From an uncultured Prevotellaceae bacterium (GTDB lineage Bacteria > Bacteroidota > Bacteroidia > Bacteroidales > Bacteroidaceae): 47,446 nt of DNA. Positions 31,101 to 39,695 of this stretch are shown in pieces. The translations under genes were made by a program, and so were the position numbers. How positions within the stretch are numbered: position 1 is the first letter of the stretch; every line of letters starts with the position of its first letter. The notes under the pieces were generated by a model, which searched no databases, was not told the DNA's origin, and saw nothing but the letters and a program-made list of their open reading frames with translations. The stretch is taken from assembly GCA_945833925.1 (NCBI GenBank), contig CAMAFX010000013.1, positions 1 to 47,446 on the forward strand. Direction: 5' to 3'.

Positions 31101-34026
31101 TGAGCGTACACTTGGCAACTACAGCATGGTTGATGCTCGCATTCTCTATATGCTCAACTTCACCAACCTCTGGCGTGGTACACGTTACAACCCACGTTTC
31201 AGCTTTTATCCTGAAGCCGGTGTTGCATTCAGCCACAAGTCAAAGACTAAGTTTGAGAATACAAGTTACAACACTTTTGGTGCGGTTCTTGGTATGATGA
31301 ATACCTTCCGTGTAAACAAGAGCATCGATGTTACTGCAGAAGCTCAGTTCCAGCAGAACTTCACCAAGTTGTATATGAATCAGCACGAGAATCATCAGTA
31401 CGCAAACAACAAGTGGACCTTCACTGTTGGTGCGCGCTACCATATGCCTACAACCGATGAAGAACTCGATCGCTTGAATCTTAGTGTTTCAGACAACAAG
31501 AAGGGTTGGTTCTTCGAGAGCGAGTTTGGTTGGGCTAAGCCATTTGGTCACAATGGCGGTTCTAACTACAAGTTCTCGTTCGGTCGTTGGTTGAACGCTT
31601 TGTTCGGTGTTCGTGCTGGTCTTCGCTTGCAGCAGAACTACCACGACTCATTCACATACAGAGACCAGTGGACATACACTCCCGACCCAACCGTTCAGCA
31701 GTACATGCCTCAGGTTACGGCTACCGGTCATGTTGAGGTTATCACCGACGTTCTCAACTGGTTCCCACGCCTTCGTGCCGAGGATGACCGCAAGTTCAAC
31801 CTCAACCTCTTTGCTGGTCTGGCAGCAGGTCGTCAGGTATCAAACTACGATTGGGACCGTGAGACAGATTTCGGTTCTTCAATCCTCACTAGCGATCGCA
31901 AGCACAACGAGATGAGTAGCACATTTGGTGTGTCAGCAGGTCTCCAGGCTCTCTATCAGGTTGCTCCTGGCGTAGAGTTGTTTGTCGAGCCTTCAGCGAT
32001 GAGTGTTCGCAACGGTGTCTTCAAGAAGAACCCACTGCGTCCATCATCATATTCAGACGGTAACTTCCAGAGCCACTTCCCAATGACCGTGAGCGTCGGT
32101 TCAAGAATCACTCGTCCCGACGATGCTCGCCTGACACGCAAGTACGGTGATGCAAGTAACCTTGAGGGAGAGAAACTTAATACTGTGTTTGAGCCACACT
32201 GGTGGTACGGCATACAGGTCGGTGGTGCCAAGTCATTCCTCTGCAAGAAGTTCATCCACGACGACCAGAAGGGAATGTCGGGCATCCAGCCAACTCTTAG
32301 CTTCAATGTTGGTCGCGACCTTACTCCACTGTCAACAGTACGTGCTCAGTTGGAGTGGTCTCTGATGAACGACGAGACCGACTACGAGCGTACACTCGGC
32401 AACTACAGTATGATTGATGCCCGCATCCTTTATATGCTCAACTTCACCAACCTTTGGCGCGGAACCCGCTACAACCCACGCTTCAGTGTATATCCTGAGG
32501 CTGGTTTGGCATTCAGTCACAAGTCAGCAGCCAAGCCATCGTCATTGAGCAGTAACTCAATGGGTGTTGTTATTGGTGTAATGAATGCATTGCGTGTTTC
32601 GAAGCGTGTAGATGTTACAGCTGAGGCACAGTTCCAGCAGAACTTTGCCAAGCAGTATATGAATCAGCACGTGCCACACAGATATGCAAACAACAAGTGG
32701 ACCTTCACCGTTGGTACACGCTACCACATGCCAAGTTCTGAGGAAGAGAAGGCAAACATGAACCTTCAGTTGGCAGACAGCAAGAAGGGATGGTTCTTCG
32801 AGGCACAGACAGGTTGGGCTAAGCCATTCGGCCACTATGGTGGTTCAAGCTACAAGGCTTCATTCGGTCGTTGGTTTAACTCACTGTTCGGTGTTCGTGC
32901 AGGCTTCAAGTTCCAGCAGACCTATCATGAGTCAATGGACTATACCAATCACTATACCAACGTAACATACAGCGATATCAAGCAGTACATGCCTCAGGTA
33001 ACAGCAACTGCTCACATTGAGGTAATGACAGATGTTCTCAACTGGTTCCGTGGTATGCGTGCTGACCAGGATCGCAAGTTCGACCTGAACCTCTTCGCTG
33101 GTCTTGCAGTAGGTCGTCAGGTAACAAACCACGATTGGCAGCCAGGCAATGGTTTCGGTTCATCTATCCTTAACAAAAATCATTCAAGACGTAAGGATGA
33201 GATGGGTAGCTTTGCTGGTCTTACAGCTGGTATCCAGGCACTCTATACAGTTACTCCAGGCGTACAGCTCTATGTTGAGCCAAGCATCTTGACTATAGCC
33301 GATAAGAATACACTTGACATCCGTTCGTTGGCAAAGGCTTCTCACAATGCTCCGTTCACACTGAGCGTCGGTACACGTATCACCCGTTCGGCAGATGCCA
33401 AGACAAACAAGGCACTTGGCAACGACGAGATCATTCTCCAGGAGCATTCTGCTCAGGCATTCGAGCCACACTGGTGGGCTGGTGTCGAACTTGGTGGTGC
33501 TAAGTCTTTCCTCTGCTTGAAGTACATCCACGACGACCAGAAGGGTATGTCAGGTATTCAGCCTACATTCAGTCTGAATGCAGGTCGCGATCTCTCGCCA
33601 CTCTCTACTGTTCGTTTCCAGTTCGAGTTTAGCTCAATGAACGATGAGACTTCGGTTAATAGAATTCTTGGCAACTATGGTATGATGGATCTTCGCGCCC
33701 TCTACATGCTCAACTTCACCAACTTGTGGAAGGGTACACGCTTCCAGCCACGCTTCAGCCTCTATCCAGAGCTTGGTATTGCATACAGCCACAAGTCAAA
33801 GGCAATATCAAAGAAGTACAACAGCAAGAGCAGCTTTGGTCTTGTTGCCGGTATGATGGGTGCACTTCGAGTTTCGAAGGCTATGGACGTAACTGCAGAG
33901 GCACAGATTCAAGGGAACACTGCTGCGAAGTATATGAACGGACACCATGCTCATGCTGCCAATGCTAAGTGGAACTTCACTCTTGGTGTTCGTTACCACT
34001 TCAAAGGAGAAAGCAACAAGAAGTAA
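28174..34026 (+). CDS. Giant multi-unit beta-barrel protein, nine tandem units
   Basis: I place the start at TTG 28174: it gives MKTLSIILSMSTLLFAQSVKAQ, a complete signal peptide, one base after the preceding stop. The ATG at 28201 would lose the charged part. The product is about 1950 residues, nearly all beta-rich. By eye it splits into nine units: B0 (about 67-267), A1 (268-465), B1 (466-680), A2 (681-913), B2 (914-1109), A3 (1110-1341), B3 (1342-1537), A4 (1538-1765), B4 (1766-1950). A-units share KGWFFE, GWAKPFG, FGRW and LFGVRAG; B-units share HWWYG, KSFLC, HDDQ and LYMLNFTNLW. B2 and B3 differ at about eight of 100 positions in the best-conserved part. Each unit is about the size of an eight-stranded barrel. 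No known family recognised. Confidence 0.75.
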   Translation: MKTLSIILSMSTLLFAQSVKAQSELQDSVAETPSKTYTWTRFSTFDPSIYQVQKRYRPLEGDTAFNKAWWRHITFGFSSGIDLVTNWHATTKQIPFNGYIGYRLTPIHQLRLQGGYEEMSVQNSSKSFTTVMAEIQYLANLSSFSLGYNENRPIEYSTIVAAGARMYGDRSTIMPYAYGGLEISARISPNLRFFVQPYVGFTRQTDYLGRNGHLGSAYHNESGNRVHRLFTQRDPSHFQLMYGVHAGLGVGLNDSHDYYMSQSNQYRSWFYEASTGWGFYTGNFNTHLSGSNNWMGFGKWLTRYFGVRAGFGGQQTYWDSRVYSKKEPSNHKLYSNVLIGARGELMVNLLNFSSKFREKDEPTWELDLSAGLQFGTNKKYGLARKSPSMSMAYGFTAAAQALYKVSPGGYIFIEPRYFDSRYSANYVGKDGKGQKTDNLFVLSAGARFYYNRAEERIKNDGYFLPHFWAGLGFGGVKNFDQIHRQQDGYGAFNPSINLNGGYDFNPYATLRLQADWQYFSRFKKDWHTRYQALDLRLLYMLSISNLLRGVDSHNRLHAYLEAGPTWSGIVGQKSTVHSINDLPDTDKPEFKKRQNAVGMNKSTFGGAVGLLLSYDVNSKWDVYTEVLGQANLRGMFHFPSDASRYGLKRIKWGLYTGVRYHLPTGEEDFDRLNLHVKDWQKGWFFESQFGWAKPFGRYSGSNYKFSFGRWLSPLFGVRAGLRYQNNYHTGFTYKDQWTGTPDPSVKQLMPQVTATGHVEAMTDVLNWFPKFREQEDRLFDLNMFAGFTIGRQVTNYEWDRKTDFGGSILSTSDRQHNEMSYTVGVSAGLQGLVKIAPGVQLFVEPSIMSVRDGVFKKNPGRPKFYPKGDSQSNFPITLSVGSRITRPDDARMTRKYGDASNLEGESLNTEFAPNWWYGLQIGGSKSFLCKKFIHDDQSSMSVIQPTLSFNVGRDLTPLSTVRGQLEWSLMNDETDYERTLGNYSMVDARILYMLNFTNLWRGTRYNPRFSFYPEAGVAFSHKSKTKFENTSYNTFGAVLGMMNTFRVNKSIDVTAEAQFQQNFTKLYMNQHENHQYANNKWTFTVGARYHMPTTDEELDRLNLSVSDNKKGWFFESEFGWAKPFGHNGGSNYKFSFGRWLNALFGVRAGLRLQQNYHDSFTYRDQWTYTPDPTVQQYMPQVTATGHVEVITDVLNWFPRLRAEDDRKFNLNLFAGLAAGRQVSNYDWDRETDFGSSILTSDRKHNEMSSTFGVSAGLQALYQVAPGVELFVEPSAMSVRNGVFKKNPLRPSSYSDGNFQSHFPMTVSVGSRITRPDDARLTRKYGDASNLEGEKLNTVFEPHWWYGIQVGGAKSFLCKKFIHDDQKGMSGIQPTLSFNVGRDLTPLSTVRAQLEWSLMNDETDYERTLGNYSMIDARILYMLNFTNLWRGTRYNPRFSVYPEAGLAFSHKSAAKPSSLSSNSMGVVIGVMNALRVSKRVDVTAEAQFQQNFAKQYMNQHVPHRYANNKWTFTVGTRYHMPSSEEEKANMNLQLADSKKGWFFEAQTGWAKPFGHYGGSSYKASFGRWFNSLFGVRAGFKFQQTYHESMDYTNHYTNVTYSDIKQYMPQVTATAHIEVMTDVLNWFRGMRADQDRKFDLNLFAGLAVGRQVTNHDWQPGNGFGSSILNKNHSRRKDEMGSFAGLTAGIQALYTVTPGVQLYVEPSILTIADKNTLDIRSLAKASHNAPFTLSVGTRITRSADAKTNKALGNDEIILQEHSAQAFEPHWWAGVELGGAKSFLCLKYIHDDQKGMSGIQPTFSLNAGRDLSPLSTVRFQFEFSSMNDETSVNRILGNYGMMDLRALYMLNFTNLWKGTRFQPRFSLYPELGIAYSHKSKAISKKYNSKSSFGLVAGMMGALRVSKAMDVTAEAQIQGNTAAKYMNGHHAHAANAKWNFTLGVRYHFKGESNKK
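30214..34023 (+). repeat. Tandem direct repeats of about 1285 bp inside the giant barrel gene
   Basis: The A/B pair starts at 30214, 31501 and 32785, steps of 1287 and 1284 bp. The first two copies are close at the DNA level as well as in protein, for instance in the FGRW region and in the block around LYMLNFTNLW. An older, more diverged pair starts near 28978. This pattern indicates growth of the gene by unequal recombination. Confidence 0.85.
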
Positions 34027-34067
34027 TCATCCGATATAATTCTTTACGTTAATAGAGAATAATAGAT

Positions 34068-34109
34068 TCACGCAGCGTGATATTCCTCGTCACGCTGCGT
34101 GATTTTTTT
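34068..34109 (+). terminator. Terminator after the five-gene cluster (also first two units of the 22-bp array)
   Basis: TCACGCAGCGTGA (34068-34080) pairs perfectly over 13 bp with TCACGCTGCGTGA (34090-34102), with a 9-nt loop and a run of seven T. It lies 42 bp after the stop at 34026. The two arms are also the first two units of the second 22-bp repeat array, so a repeat element appears to serve as terminator. Confidence 0.8.
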
Positions 34110-34213
34110 AGTACGCTTTACGTCTTCTTAGGATTATGCATCGGAAAAATATTTTTTACGTACCGGAAAAAGTTTTTTTACGCAGCGAAAAAAATTTTTT
34201 TATGCACCGAATA
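34070..34213. repeat. Second, degenerate 22-bp phased repeat array
   Basis: Cores of the A-Y-G-C type begin at 34070, 34092, 34113, 34136, 34158, 34180 and 34202, steps of 22, 21, 23, 22, 22 and 22 bp. The first two are perfect 13-bp dyads as in the 211-331 array; later ones decay to TACGTACCGG, TACGCAGCG and TATGCACCG followed by A-runs and T-runs. The same core and period 34 kb apart point to one element family. Confidence 0.75.
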
Positions 34214-34350
34214 AAAAAATTTTCTGCAATTTGATTCCCTAAATCATACTGCTTTCTGTCTTAGATTCCCACAAACGGTTTAGTTTATGTGTCGTTTGCA
34301 ACAAGGCTTTTGCAAATCGTGAATCATTTCGTTGTTTGTTTATCTCTTTT

Positions 34351-34381
34351 TTTGTTATCTTCATTTGTTTCTCTATTTTTG
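34351..34381 (+). promoter_or_regulatory. Promoter of the glutamate dehydrogenase gene
   Basis: TTTG (34351-34354), a 19-bp spacer and TATTTTTG (34374-34381) match the Bacteroidetes consensus, about 70 bp before the ATG at 34452. Confidence 0.85.
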
Positions 34382-34451
34382 TATAGCAACATCGTATGAG
34401 TTACAGGAAAAACACAATAAAGAAGGATAATAATCTAATACAATTTATACT

Positions 34452-35789
34452 ATGAAAATCGAGAATGTTCTGAGACAGTTGGAAGCACGTCACCCCGGCG
34501 AGACCGAGTATTTGCAGGCAGTACGTGAAGTTTTGATAAGTATTGAGGATGTCTACAATCAGCACCCCGAGTTTGAGAAGGCAAAGTTGATAGAGCGTCT
34601 TGTAGAGCCAGAGCGCATAATCACCTTCCGAGTTCCCTGGGTCGACGACAGTGGCGAGGTACAGGTCAATATCGGCTATCGTGTACAGTTCAACAGTGCC
34701 ATTGGTCCCTACAAGGGCGGCCTGCGTTTCCATGCTTCCGTCAATCTCAGTATCTTGAAGTTCCTTGGTTTCGAGCAGACGTTCAAGAATGCCCTCACCA
34801 CACTGCCTATGGGTGGTGGCAAGGGTGGTAGTGATTTCAGTCCACGTGGTAAGAGCGATGCCGAGATTATGCGTTTCTGCCAGGCATTTATGAGCGAGCT
34901 CTATCGTTACGTCGGTCCAGAGGTAGATGTACCTGCTGGCGACATTGGCGTTGGAGCACGCGAGATAGGTTACCTTTTCGGTCAGTATAAGAAACTCACA
35001 CGCGACTTCTCAGGAGTCCTTACAGGCAAGAATCTTGAGTTCGGAGGGTCTCTCGTTCGACCCGAGGCAACAGGTTTCGGCGGCTTGTATTTTGTAAGTG
35101 AGATGTTAGCTTCCAAAGGAGAGTCACTGAAGGGCAAGAAGGTAGCTATCAGCGGTTTCGGCAACGTGGCCTGGGGCGCTGCCCGCAAGGCAACTGAGTT
35201 GGGTGCCAAGGTAATCACAATCAGCGGCCCCGATGGCTATATCCTTGACGAAGAAGGACTCAACGACGAGAAGATAGCTTATATGCTCGAGTTGCGTGCC
35301 AGTGGCAATGACGTGTGTGCACCATATGCAGAAGAATTCCCCAGAGCTAAGTTTGTCGAGGGACATCGTCCTTGGGAGGTGTCATGCGACGTGGCACTGC
35401 CATGTGCTACACAGAACGAGCTGAACGGCGACGATGCAAGACGACTTATCGAGAATGGTTGCATCTGTGTCGGCGAGATATCCAACATGGGTTGTACACC
35501 CGAAGCAATAGACGTCTTCCTTGATGCAAGGATGCTCTTTGCCCCCGGCAAGGCAGTCAATGCAGGTGGTGTTGCAACCAGCGGTCTCGAGATGACCCAG
35601 AACGCTATGCATCTGTCATGGAGTGCCGAGGAGGTCGACAGCCGCCTGCACGAAATAATGCACAACATACACGAGCAGTGCGTCAAGCACGGCACTCAGC
35701 CCGATGGTTACGTCAACTACGTAAAGGGAGCCAACGTGGCTGGTTTCATGAAGGTAGCACGTGCTATGATGGCACAGGGCATCGTTTGA
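34452..35789 (+). CDS. gdhA: Glutamate dehydrogenase (NADP-type)
   Basis: The 445-residue enzyme makes glutamate from 2-oxoglutarate, ammonia and NADPH. Substrate-site segments are clear: GPYKGGLRFH with Lys88, QTFKNALTTLPMGGGKGG with Lys112 and the catalytic Lys124, and PAGDIGVGAREIGY with the conserved Asp. The coenzyme domain has the Rossmann motif SGFGNVAWGAA near residues 235-245. Length and motifs fit the hexameric E. coli GdhA type. It is a single-gene unit with a consensus promoter and a GC-rich hairpin shared with the convergent transporter gene. Confidence 0.96.
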   Translation: MKIENVLRQLEARHPGETEYLQAVREVLISIEDVYNQHPEFEKAKLIERLVEPERIITFRVPWVDDSGEVQVNIGYRVQFNSAIGPYKGGLRFHASVNLSILKFLGFEQTFKNALTTLPMGGGKGGSDFSPRGKSDAEIMRFCQAFMSELYRYVGPEVDVPAGDIGVGAREIGYLFGQYKKLTRDFSGVLTGKNLEFGGSLVRPEATGFGGLYFVSEMLASKGESLKGKKVAISGFGNVAWGAARKATELGAKVITISGPDGYILDEEGLNDEKIAYMLELRASGNDVCAPYAEEFPRAKFVEGHRPWEVSCDVALPCATQNELNGDDARRLIENGCICVGEISNMGCTPEAIDVFLDARMLFAPGKAVNAGGVATSGLEMTQNAMHLSWSAEEVDSRLHEIMHNIHEQCVKHGTQPDGYVNYVKGANVAGFMKVARAMMAQGIV

Positions 35790-35814
35790 CAGTAATATGA
35801 TGGTAATAAACATG

Positions 35815-35845
35815 AAAACGCCCCGGGCAAGTTGCCCGGGGCGTT
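35815..35845. terminator. Hairpin between the convergent gdhA and transporter genes
   Basis: AACGCCCCGGGC pairs perfectly with GCCCGGGGCGTT across a 5-nt loop (35817-35845). The T-run follows the stem on the minus strand (GCGTTTTC), so it terminates the transporter gene best; the strong stem may also stop gdhA transcripts. It lies 28 bp after the gdhA stop and 73 bp past the end of the other gene. Confidence 0.8.
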
Positions 35846-35917
35846 GTTCTGATATATGGTTCAACTTTTTGCTTGCAAAGTATTACTCCTTTGTCGATAT
35901 GTGTAAATACCGTTACC

Positions 35918-37630
35918 TTACGAGCACAGCAGCAGGATGATAAGCTGAGCTGTCAGGATACGCATGAACATGCTCAGAGGGTAAACGGTAGAGTAGCCGA
36001 TGGCAGGAGCCTCGTTGTTGGCAGTCTGGTTGGCGAATGCCAGCGCAGGTGGGTCGGTTGTAGAACCGGCGATGAGACCCATCAGCGTGCAGTAGTTCAG
36101 CTTTAGGAATTTCTTTGCGATGAATCCCATGATAAGGATTGGCACTACAGTGATGATGAATCCGCACCATACGTATGTCAGTCCGTCTCCGTTCATAACC
36201 GTGTCAACGAAGTTCGCACCAGCCTTGATGCCCACACTGGCAAGGAAGAGCGCCAGACCCATCTCTCGAAGCATGAGGTTGGCACTGGTGGTGGTGTATG
36301 CGTTGATTTTGAACTTATATCCGTAGGCACCGATAGCAATGGCGATACACAGAGGTCCACCAGCCAAACCAAGCTTGACGGGAGTTGGTACACCGGGGAT
36401 GGCAATGGGTATTGCACCGAAGATGATTCCGATGAACACACCGAGGAAGATGGCTGCCAGATTTGGGTGGTCGAGCTTCTTCACGCTGTTACCCATCTTG
36501 TTTGCAACGCGGTCTACTGCGTCCTCTGGACCAACAACTACCAGGCGGTCGCCAATCTGCAGGCGCAGGTTGCTTTCGGCAAAGAGATTCATGTCGCCAC
36601 GACGGATGCGTGTGACGTTGACACCGTATACACTACTGAAATGCAGCTCGCCCAGAGTCTTGCCGTTAACGGCTGGCTGGGTAACCAGTACGTGCTTGCT
36701 TACCATTGGCACGTCCTGCTCCTCCCATTCTACCTGTTCCTCGGGGCCGATGAACGCCTTGATTGCCTCTGAGTCGGCCTCTGCGCAGGTGATGTACATC
36801 TCGTCGCCCTCGCCCAGGATGGTGTCGCGGTTAGGAATGCTTACGTGTCCGTTCTGAAGTATTCGCGAGCATACAAAGTCACGACCCAGGAACTGGCGTA
36901 CCTGCAGGATGCTCTTTCCAAGCAGGTATGGGTTGCGTGCAGCTACGGTCATGCGGTGAGGTGTGGCATGTGGGTTGGCAGCCTTCTCCTGCTCTATGGC
37001 GTCCTGCTCCTTCTTTAGCGATGTGCCTGTTATATAACGTATTACTATGGTTGCCAGGATGATGCCTACAACACCGAGAGGGTAGGCGCATGCGTAGCCG
37101 TTGGCAATGGTCGGAGCTCCTTCACCAAAGATGGTGGTGCATGCCTCGTTGGCAGCACCCAGACCGGGGGTGTTGGTTATGGCGCCACAGAGCACGCCGA
37201 CCATCATGGCCAGGTTGGTGCTGTTCTCGCCGGTAATGCTTCCGCCCTTGTAGAATACTGCGAAATAGAGTGCGATGCAGCATGTCACGTTGAGCAGTAT
37301 GATGCCCAGCGCCACCAAGTTCATCTTTACACCACCTTCCTTGAAACTGCTGATGAAGCCGGGGCCAACCTGCAGACCGATGCAGTAGACAAATAGGATA
37401 AGTCCGAAGTCCTGGATGAATGTCAGAACGTTTGTCGTTCCGGTAAAGCCTAAGTGTCCTGCCACGATACCCGCAAACAGTACAAAGGTGACGCCAAGTG
37501 CTATGCCGTTCTTCTTGCCGCCAATTTTCATACGGCCCAGGAAGATACCCACAGCAATGACAATGGCATAGATCATAACGATGTGTCCTATGCCGTCAGT
37601 GTCGGTAAAGAGTTTTTGTAACCAATCCAT
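35918..37630 (-). CDS. AspT/YidE-family transporter
   Basis: The 570-residue membrane protein shows the duplicated membrane domain of the YidE/YbjL/AspT family: about five helices at residues 15-205 and about five at 395-565, with GLILFVYCIGLQVGPGF in the first half and ALFLASVGIKAGANF in the second. Between them lie two RCK_C (TrkA_C) domains, about 225-300 and 310-385, which in related systems bind a regulatory ligand. AspT exchanges aspartate for alanine; other members move other carboxylates. The substrate here is unknown; succinate is possible given the nearby mutase genes but unproven. A possible -7 box lies upstream. Confidence 0.88.
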   Translation of the reverse strand: MDWLQKLFTDTDGIGHIVMIYAIVIAVGIFLGRMKIGGKKNGIALGVTFVLFAGIVAGHLGFTGTTNVLTFIQDFGLILFVYCIGLQVGPGFISSFKEGGVKMNLVALGIILLNVTCCIALYFAVFYKGGSITGENSTNLAMMVGVLCGAITNTPGLGAANEACTTIFGEGAPTIANGYACAYPLGVVGIILATIVIRYITGTSLKKEQDAIEQEKAANPHATPHRMTVAARNPYLLGKSILQVRQFLGRDFVCSRILQNGHVSIPNRDTILGEGDEMYITCAEADSEAIKAFIGPEEQVEWEEQDVPMVSKHVLVTQPAVNGKTLGELHFSSVYGVNVTRIRRGDMNLFAESNLRLQIGDRLVVVGPEDAVDRVANKMGNSVKKLDHPNLAAIFLGVFIGIIFGAIPIAIPGVPTPVKLGLAGGPLCIAIAIGAYGYKFKINAYTTTSANLMLREMGLALFLASVGIKAGANFVDTVMNGDGLTYVWCGFIITVVPILIMGFIAKKFLKLNYCTLMGLIAGSTTDPPALAFANQTANNEAPAIGYSTVYPLSMFMRILTAQLIILLLCS

Positions 37631-37691
37631 AGTTTTTAGTTTGTTATGTTTTCTTTATTGTTAACAATACTCCACGTTAGCTAATCAGTCA

Positions 37692-37699
37692 CAAAGATA
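37692..37699 (-). promoter_or_regulatory. Possible -7 box of the transporter gene
   Basis: On the minus strand this reads TATCTTTG, 61 bp before the start at 37630. No TTTG is seen at the -33 position. Confidence 0.5.
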
Positions 37700-37793
37700 C
37701 ATAATTTATAATAAAAGACATCTATCTCTTTTTAAAAACATACAAATACATAAATAAATCGGTCTTAAAAATTATGTATTCTGATTTATTTTG

Positions 37794-37801
37794 TATCTTT
37801 G
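37794..37801 (+). promoter_or_regulatory. -7 box of the mutAB operon
   Basis: TATCTTTG matches TAnnTTTG, 38 bp before the ATG at 37840. The -33 region lacks a TTTG. The in-frame codon at 37774 lies upstream of this box, which supports the start at 37840. No cobalamin riboswitch is visible, because the leader is too short. Confidence 0.65.
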
Positions 37802-37839
37802 TGCGAAATTCGATAAATATTTCATTTATTTTTAATATT

Positions 37840-39693
37840 ATGGCAGATAGTAAAGAAAGACTTTTTTCTGATTTCACCGCGCCAACCCGCCAGGAGTGGA
37901 GGGACAAGATTGAGGTTGACCTCAAGGGTGCAGACTATCAGAAGAAGATGGTTTGGAGAACCAACGAAGGCTTCTCAATGGAGCCATTCTACCGCAAGGA
38001 GGACGTTGACCAGTTGGCCACCGTCAATGCTTTGCCAGGAGAGTTTCCTTACGTTCGTGGCAACAAGGCTGCGGACAATGAGTGGTATGTGCGTCAGGAC
38101 ATTCAGTGCGAGTGTCCAAAGGCTGCTAACGAGAAGGCTCTTGACATCCTCAACAAGGGTGTAACCAGCCTCGGTTTCGTTATTCCAGCAGACAAGTTGA
38201 GCGCAGAGTACATCGACACTCTCCTCGAGGGCATCTATGTAGAGTGCGTCGAGCTCAACTTCCAGACATGCCAGCGCCACTGCGTTGAGTTGGCCAAGCT
38301 TCTTGTAGCTTACTTCGAGAAGAAGGGTGTCAACAAGGCAAACGTTGCAGGTAGCATCGCATTCGACCCAATCGAGAAGATTATCTCTAAGGGCAAGGAC
38401 AGAAGCGCACTCGTGGCAAGCGCCAAGGAGATGGTAGAGATTCTCAAGGATTATCCTAAGTTTGCAGCTGTTGCAGTAAGTGCTTACAAGCTTACCAACG
38501 CTGGTGCTTACAGTTATCAGGACCTCGGCTACGCATTGGCATGGGGTAACGAGTACCTCAGCCAGTTGACAGAGGCAGGCGTTGCTCCTGAGTTGGCTGC
38601 ACAGAACATCAAGTTCAACCTCGGTATCAACGGAGTTTACTTCATGGAGATTGCCAAGCTTCGTGCTGCACGTATGCTCTGGGCTCAGATCGTAAGCCAG
38701 TACACAGCATGCAAGGAGAGCGCAAAGATGCACATCTGCGCCATCACAACAACATACAACCAGACTGTGTTCGACAGCTACGTCAACATGCTTCGTTCAC
38801 AGACCGAGGCCATGAGTGCTGCTCTCGGCGGTGTAGACAGTATCGTGGTTACTCCATTCGACAATCCATACGAGACTCCAACAGAGTTCGCTGAGCGTAT
38901 CGCTCGCAACCAGCAGTTGCTGCTCAAGGACGAGTGCCACTTCGACCGCATGGTCGACGTTGCCGGTGGTTCTTACTTCATCGAGGAACTTACCTCTGCT
39001 CTCGCTAAGCAGGCTTGGACTCTCTTCCTCAGCGTTGAGGAGGCAGGCGGCTTCCTGGCAGAGGCTATGGCTGGCAACATCCAGAACACCATCAACGAGA
39101 CAAACGCTACACGCCATGCCAATGCTGGCAAGCGCAAGGAGTTCCTGCTCGGTACAAACCAGTTCCCCAACTTCACCGAGAAGAGCGAGGGCAAGCAGCC
39201 TGTCGGCGCATGCTGCACTACATGCGGCAGCGAGGCAGAGGGCGAGCTTCCTGCTATCAATCCTGCTCGTCTGGCAAGCGACTTCGAGACTCTGCGCCTC
39301 ACTACCGAGAAGGCACCCAAGGTACCTGTAGCATTCATGCTCACCATCGGTAACCTTGCTATGCGTCAGGCACGTGCACAGTTCTCTTGCAACTTCCTTG
39401 CAGCAGCAGGTTACCAGGTTATTGACAACCTCGGTTTCAAGACCGTAGAGGAGGGTGTCGACAAGGCTCTCGAGGCTGGTGCTGACATCGTGGTTATCTG
39501 TTCAAGCGACGATGAGTATGCAGAGTACGCTATCCCAGCATACAACTATCTGAATGGCCGTGCAATGTTTGTTGTTGCAGGTGCACCTGCTTGTGCAGAG
39601 GACCTCAAGGCTGCAGGTATTGAGAACTTCATTCACGTTCGCGTGGACCAGTTGAAGACATTGAAGGAGTATAACGCTAAACTCGGACTATAA
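37840..39693 (+). CDS. mutA: Methylmalonyl-CoA mutase small subunit
   Basis: Starting at ATG 37840 the protein is 617 residues ([12 protein letters not shown]); the 22 codons upstream are leader. It is the non-catalytic partner of MutB in the heterodimer that interconverts succinyl-CoA and (R)-methylmalonyl-CoA in propionate formation. The barrel domain (about 40-440) is mutase-like. The C-terminal flavodoxin-like domain (about 500-617) lacks the DxHxxG cobalamin-binding motif: the spot reads [15 protein letters not shown]. This is normal for MutA. Between the two domains sits a Cys-rich piece, [13 protein letters not shown], near residues 455-467, which I do not know as a family feature. The mutB start follows after 2 bp. 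Confidence 0.95.
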   Translation: MADSKERLFSDFTAPTRQEWRDKIEVDLKGADYQKKMVWRTNEGFSMEPFYRKEDVDQLATVNALPGEFPYVRGNKAADNEWYVRQDIQCECPKAANEKALDILNKGVTSLGFVIPADKLSAEYIDTLLEGIYVECVELNFQTCQRHCVELAKLLVAYFEKKGVNKANVAGSIAFDPIEKIISKGKDRSALVASAKEMVEILKDYPKFAAVAVSAYKLTNAGAYSYQDLGYALAWGNEYLSQLTEAGVAPELAAQNIKFNLGINGVYFMEIAKLRAARMLWAQIVSQYTACKESAKMHICAITTTYNQTVFDSYVNMLRSQTEAMSAALGGVDSIVVTPFDNPYETPTEFAERIARNQQLLLKDECHFDRMVDVAGGSYFIEELTSALAKQAWTLFLSVEEAGGFLAEAMAGNIQNTINETNATRHANAGKRKEFLLGTNQFPNFTEKSEGKQPVGACCTTCGSEAEGELPAINPARLASDFETLRLTTEKAPKVPVAFMLTIGNLAMRQARAQFSCNFLAAAGYQVIDNLGFKTVEEGVDKALEAGADIVVICSSDDEYAEYAIPAYNYLNGRAMFVVAGAPACAEDLKAAGIENFIHVRVDQLKTLKEYNAKLGL

Positions 39694-39695
39694 TT

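Noticed and set aside
20924..34026. Type IX secretion, SusC/SusD or fimbrial locus
   Set aside because: No PorK/L/M/N, SprA, SusC/SusD or fimbrillin features were recognised in the five products; DUF3575 and OmpA domains alone do not define these systems.
37640..37839. Cobalamin riboswitch ahead of mutA
   Set aside because: The -7 box leaves only about 30 nt of leader, and no B12-box or large folded structure was seen.
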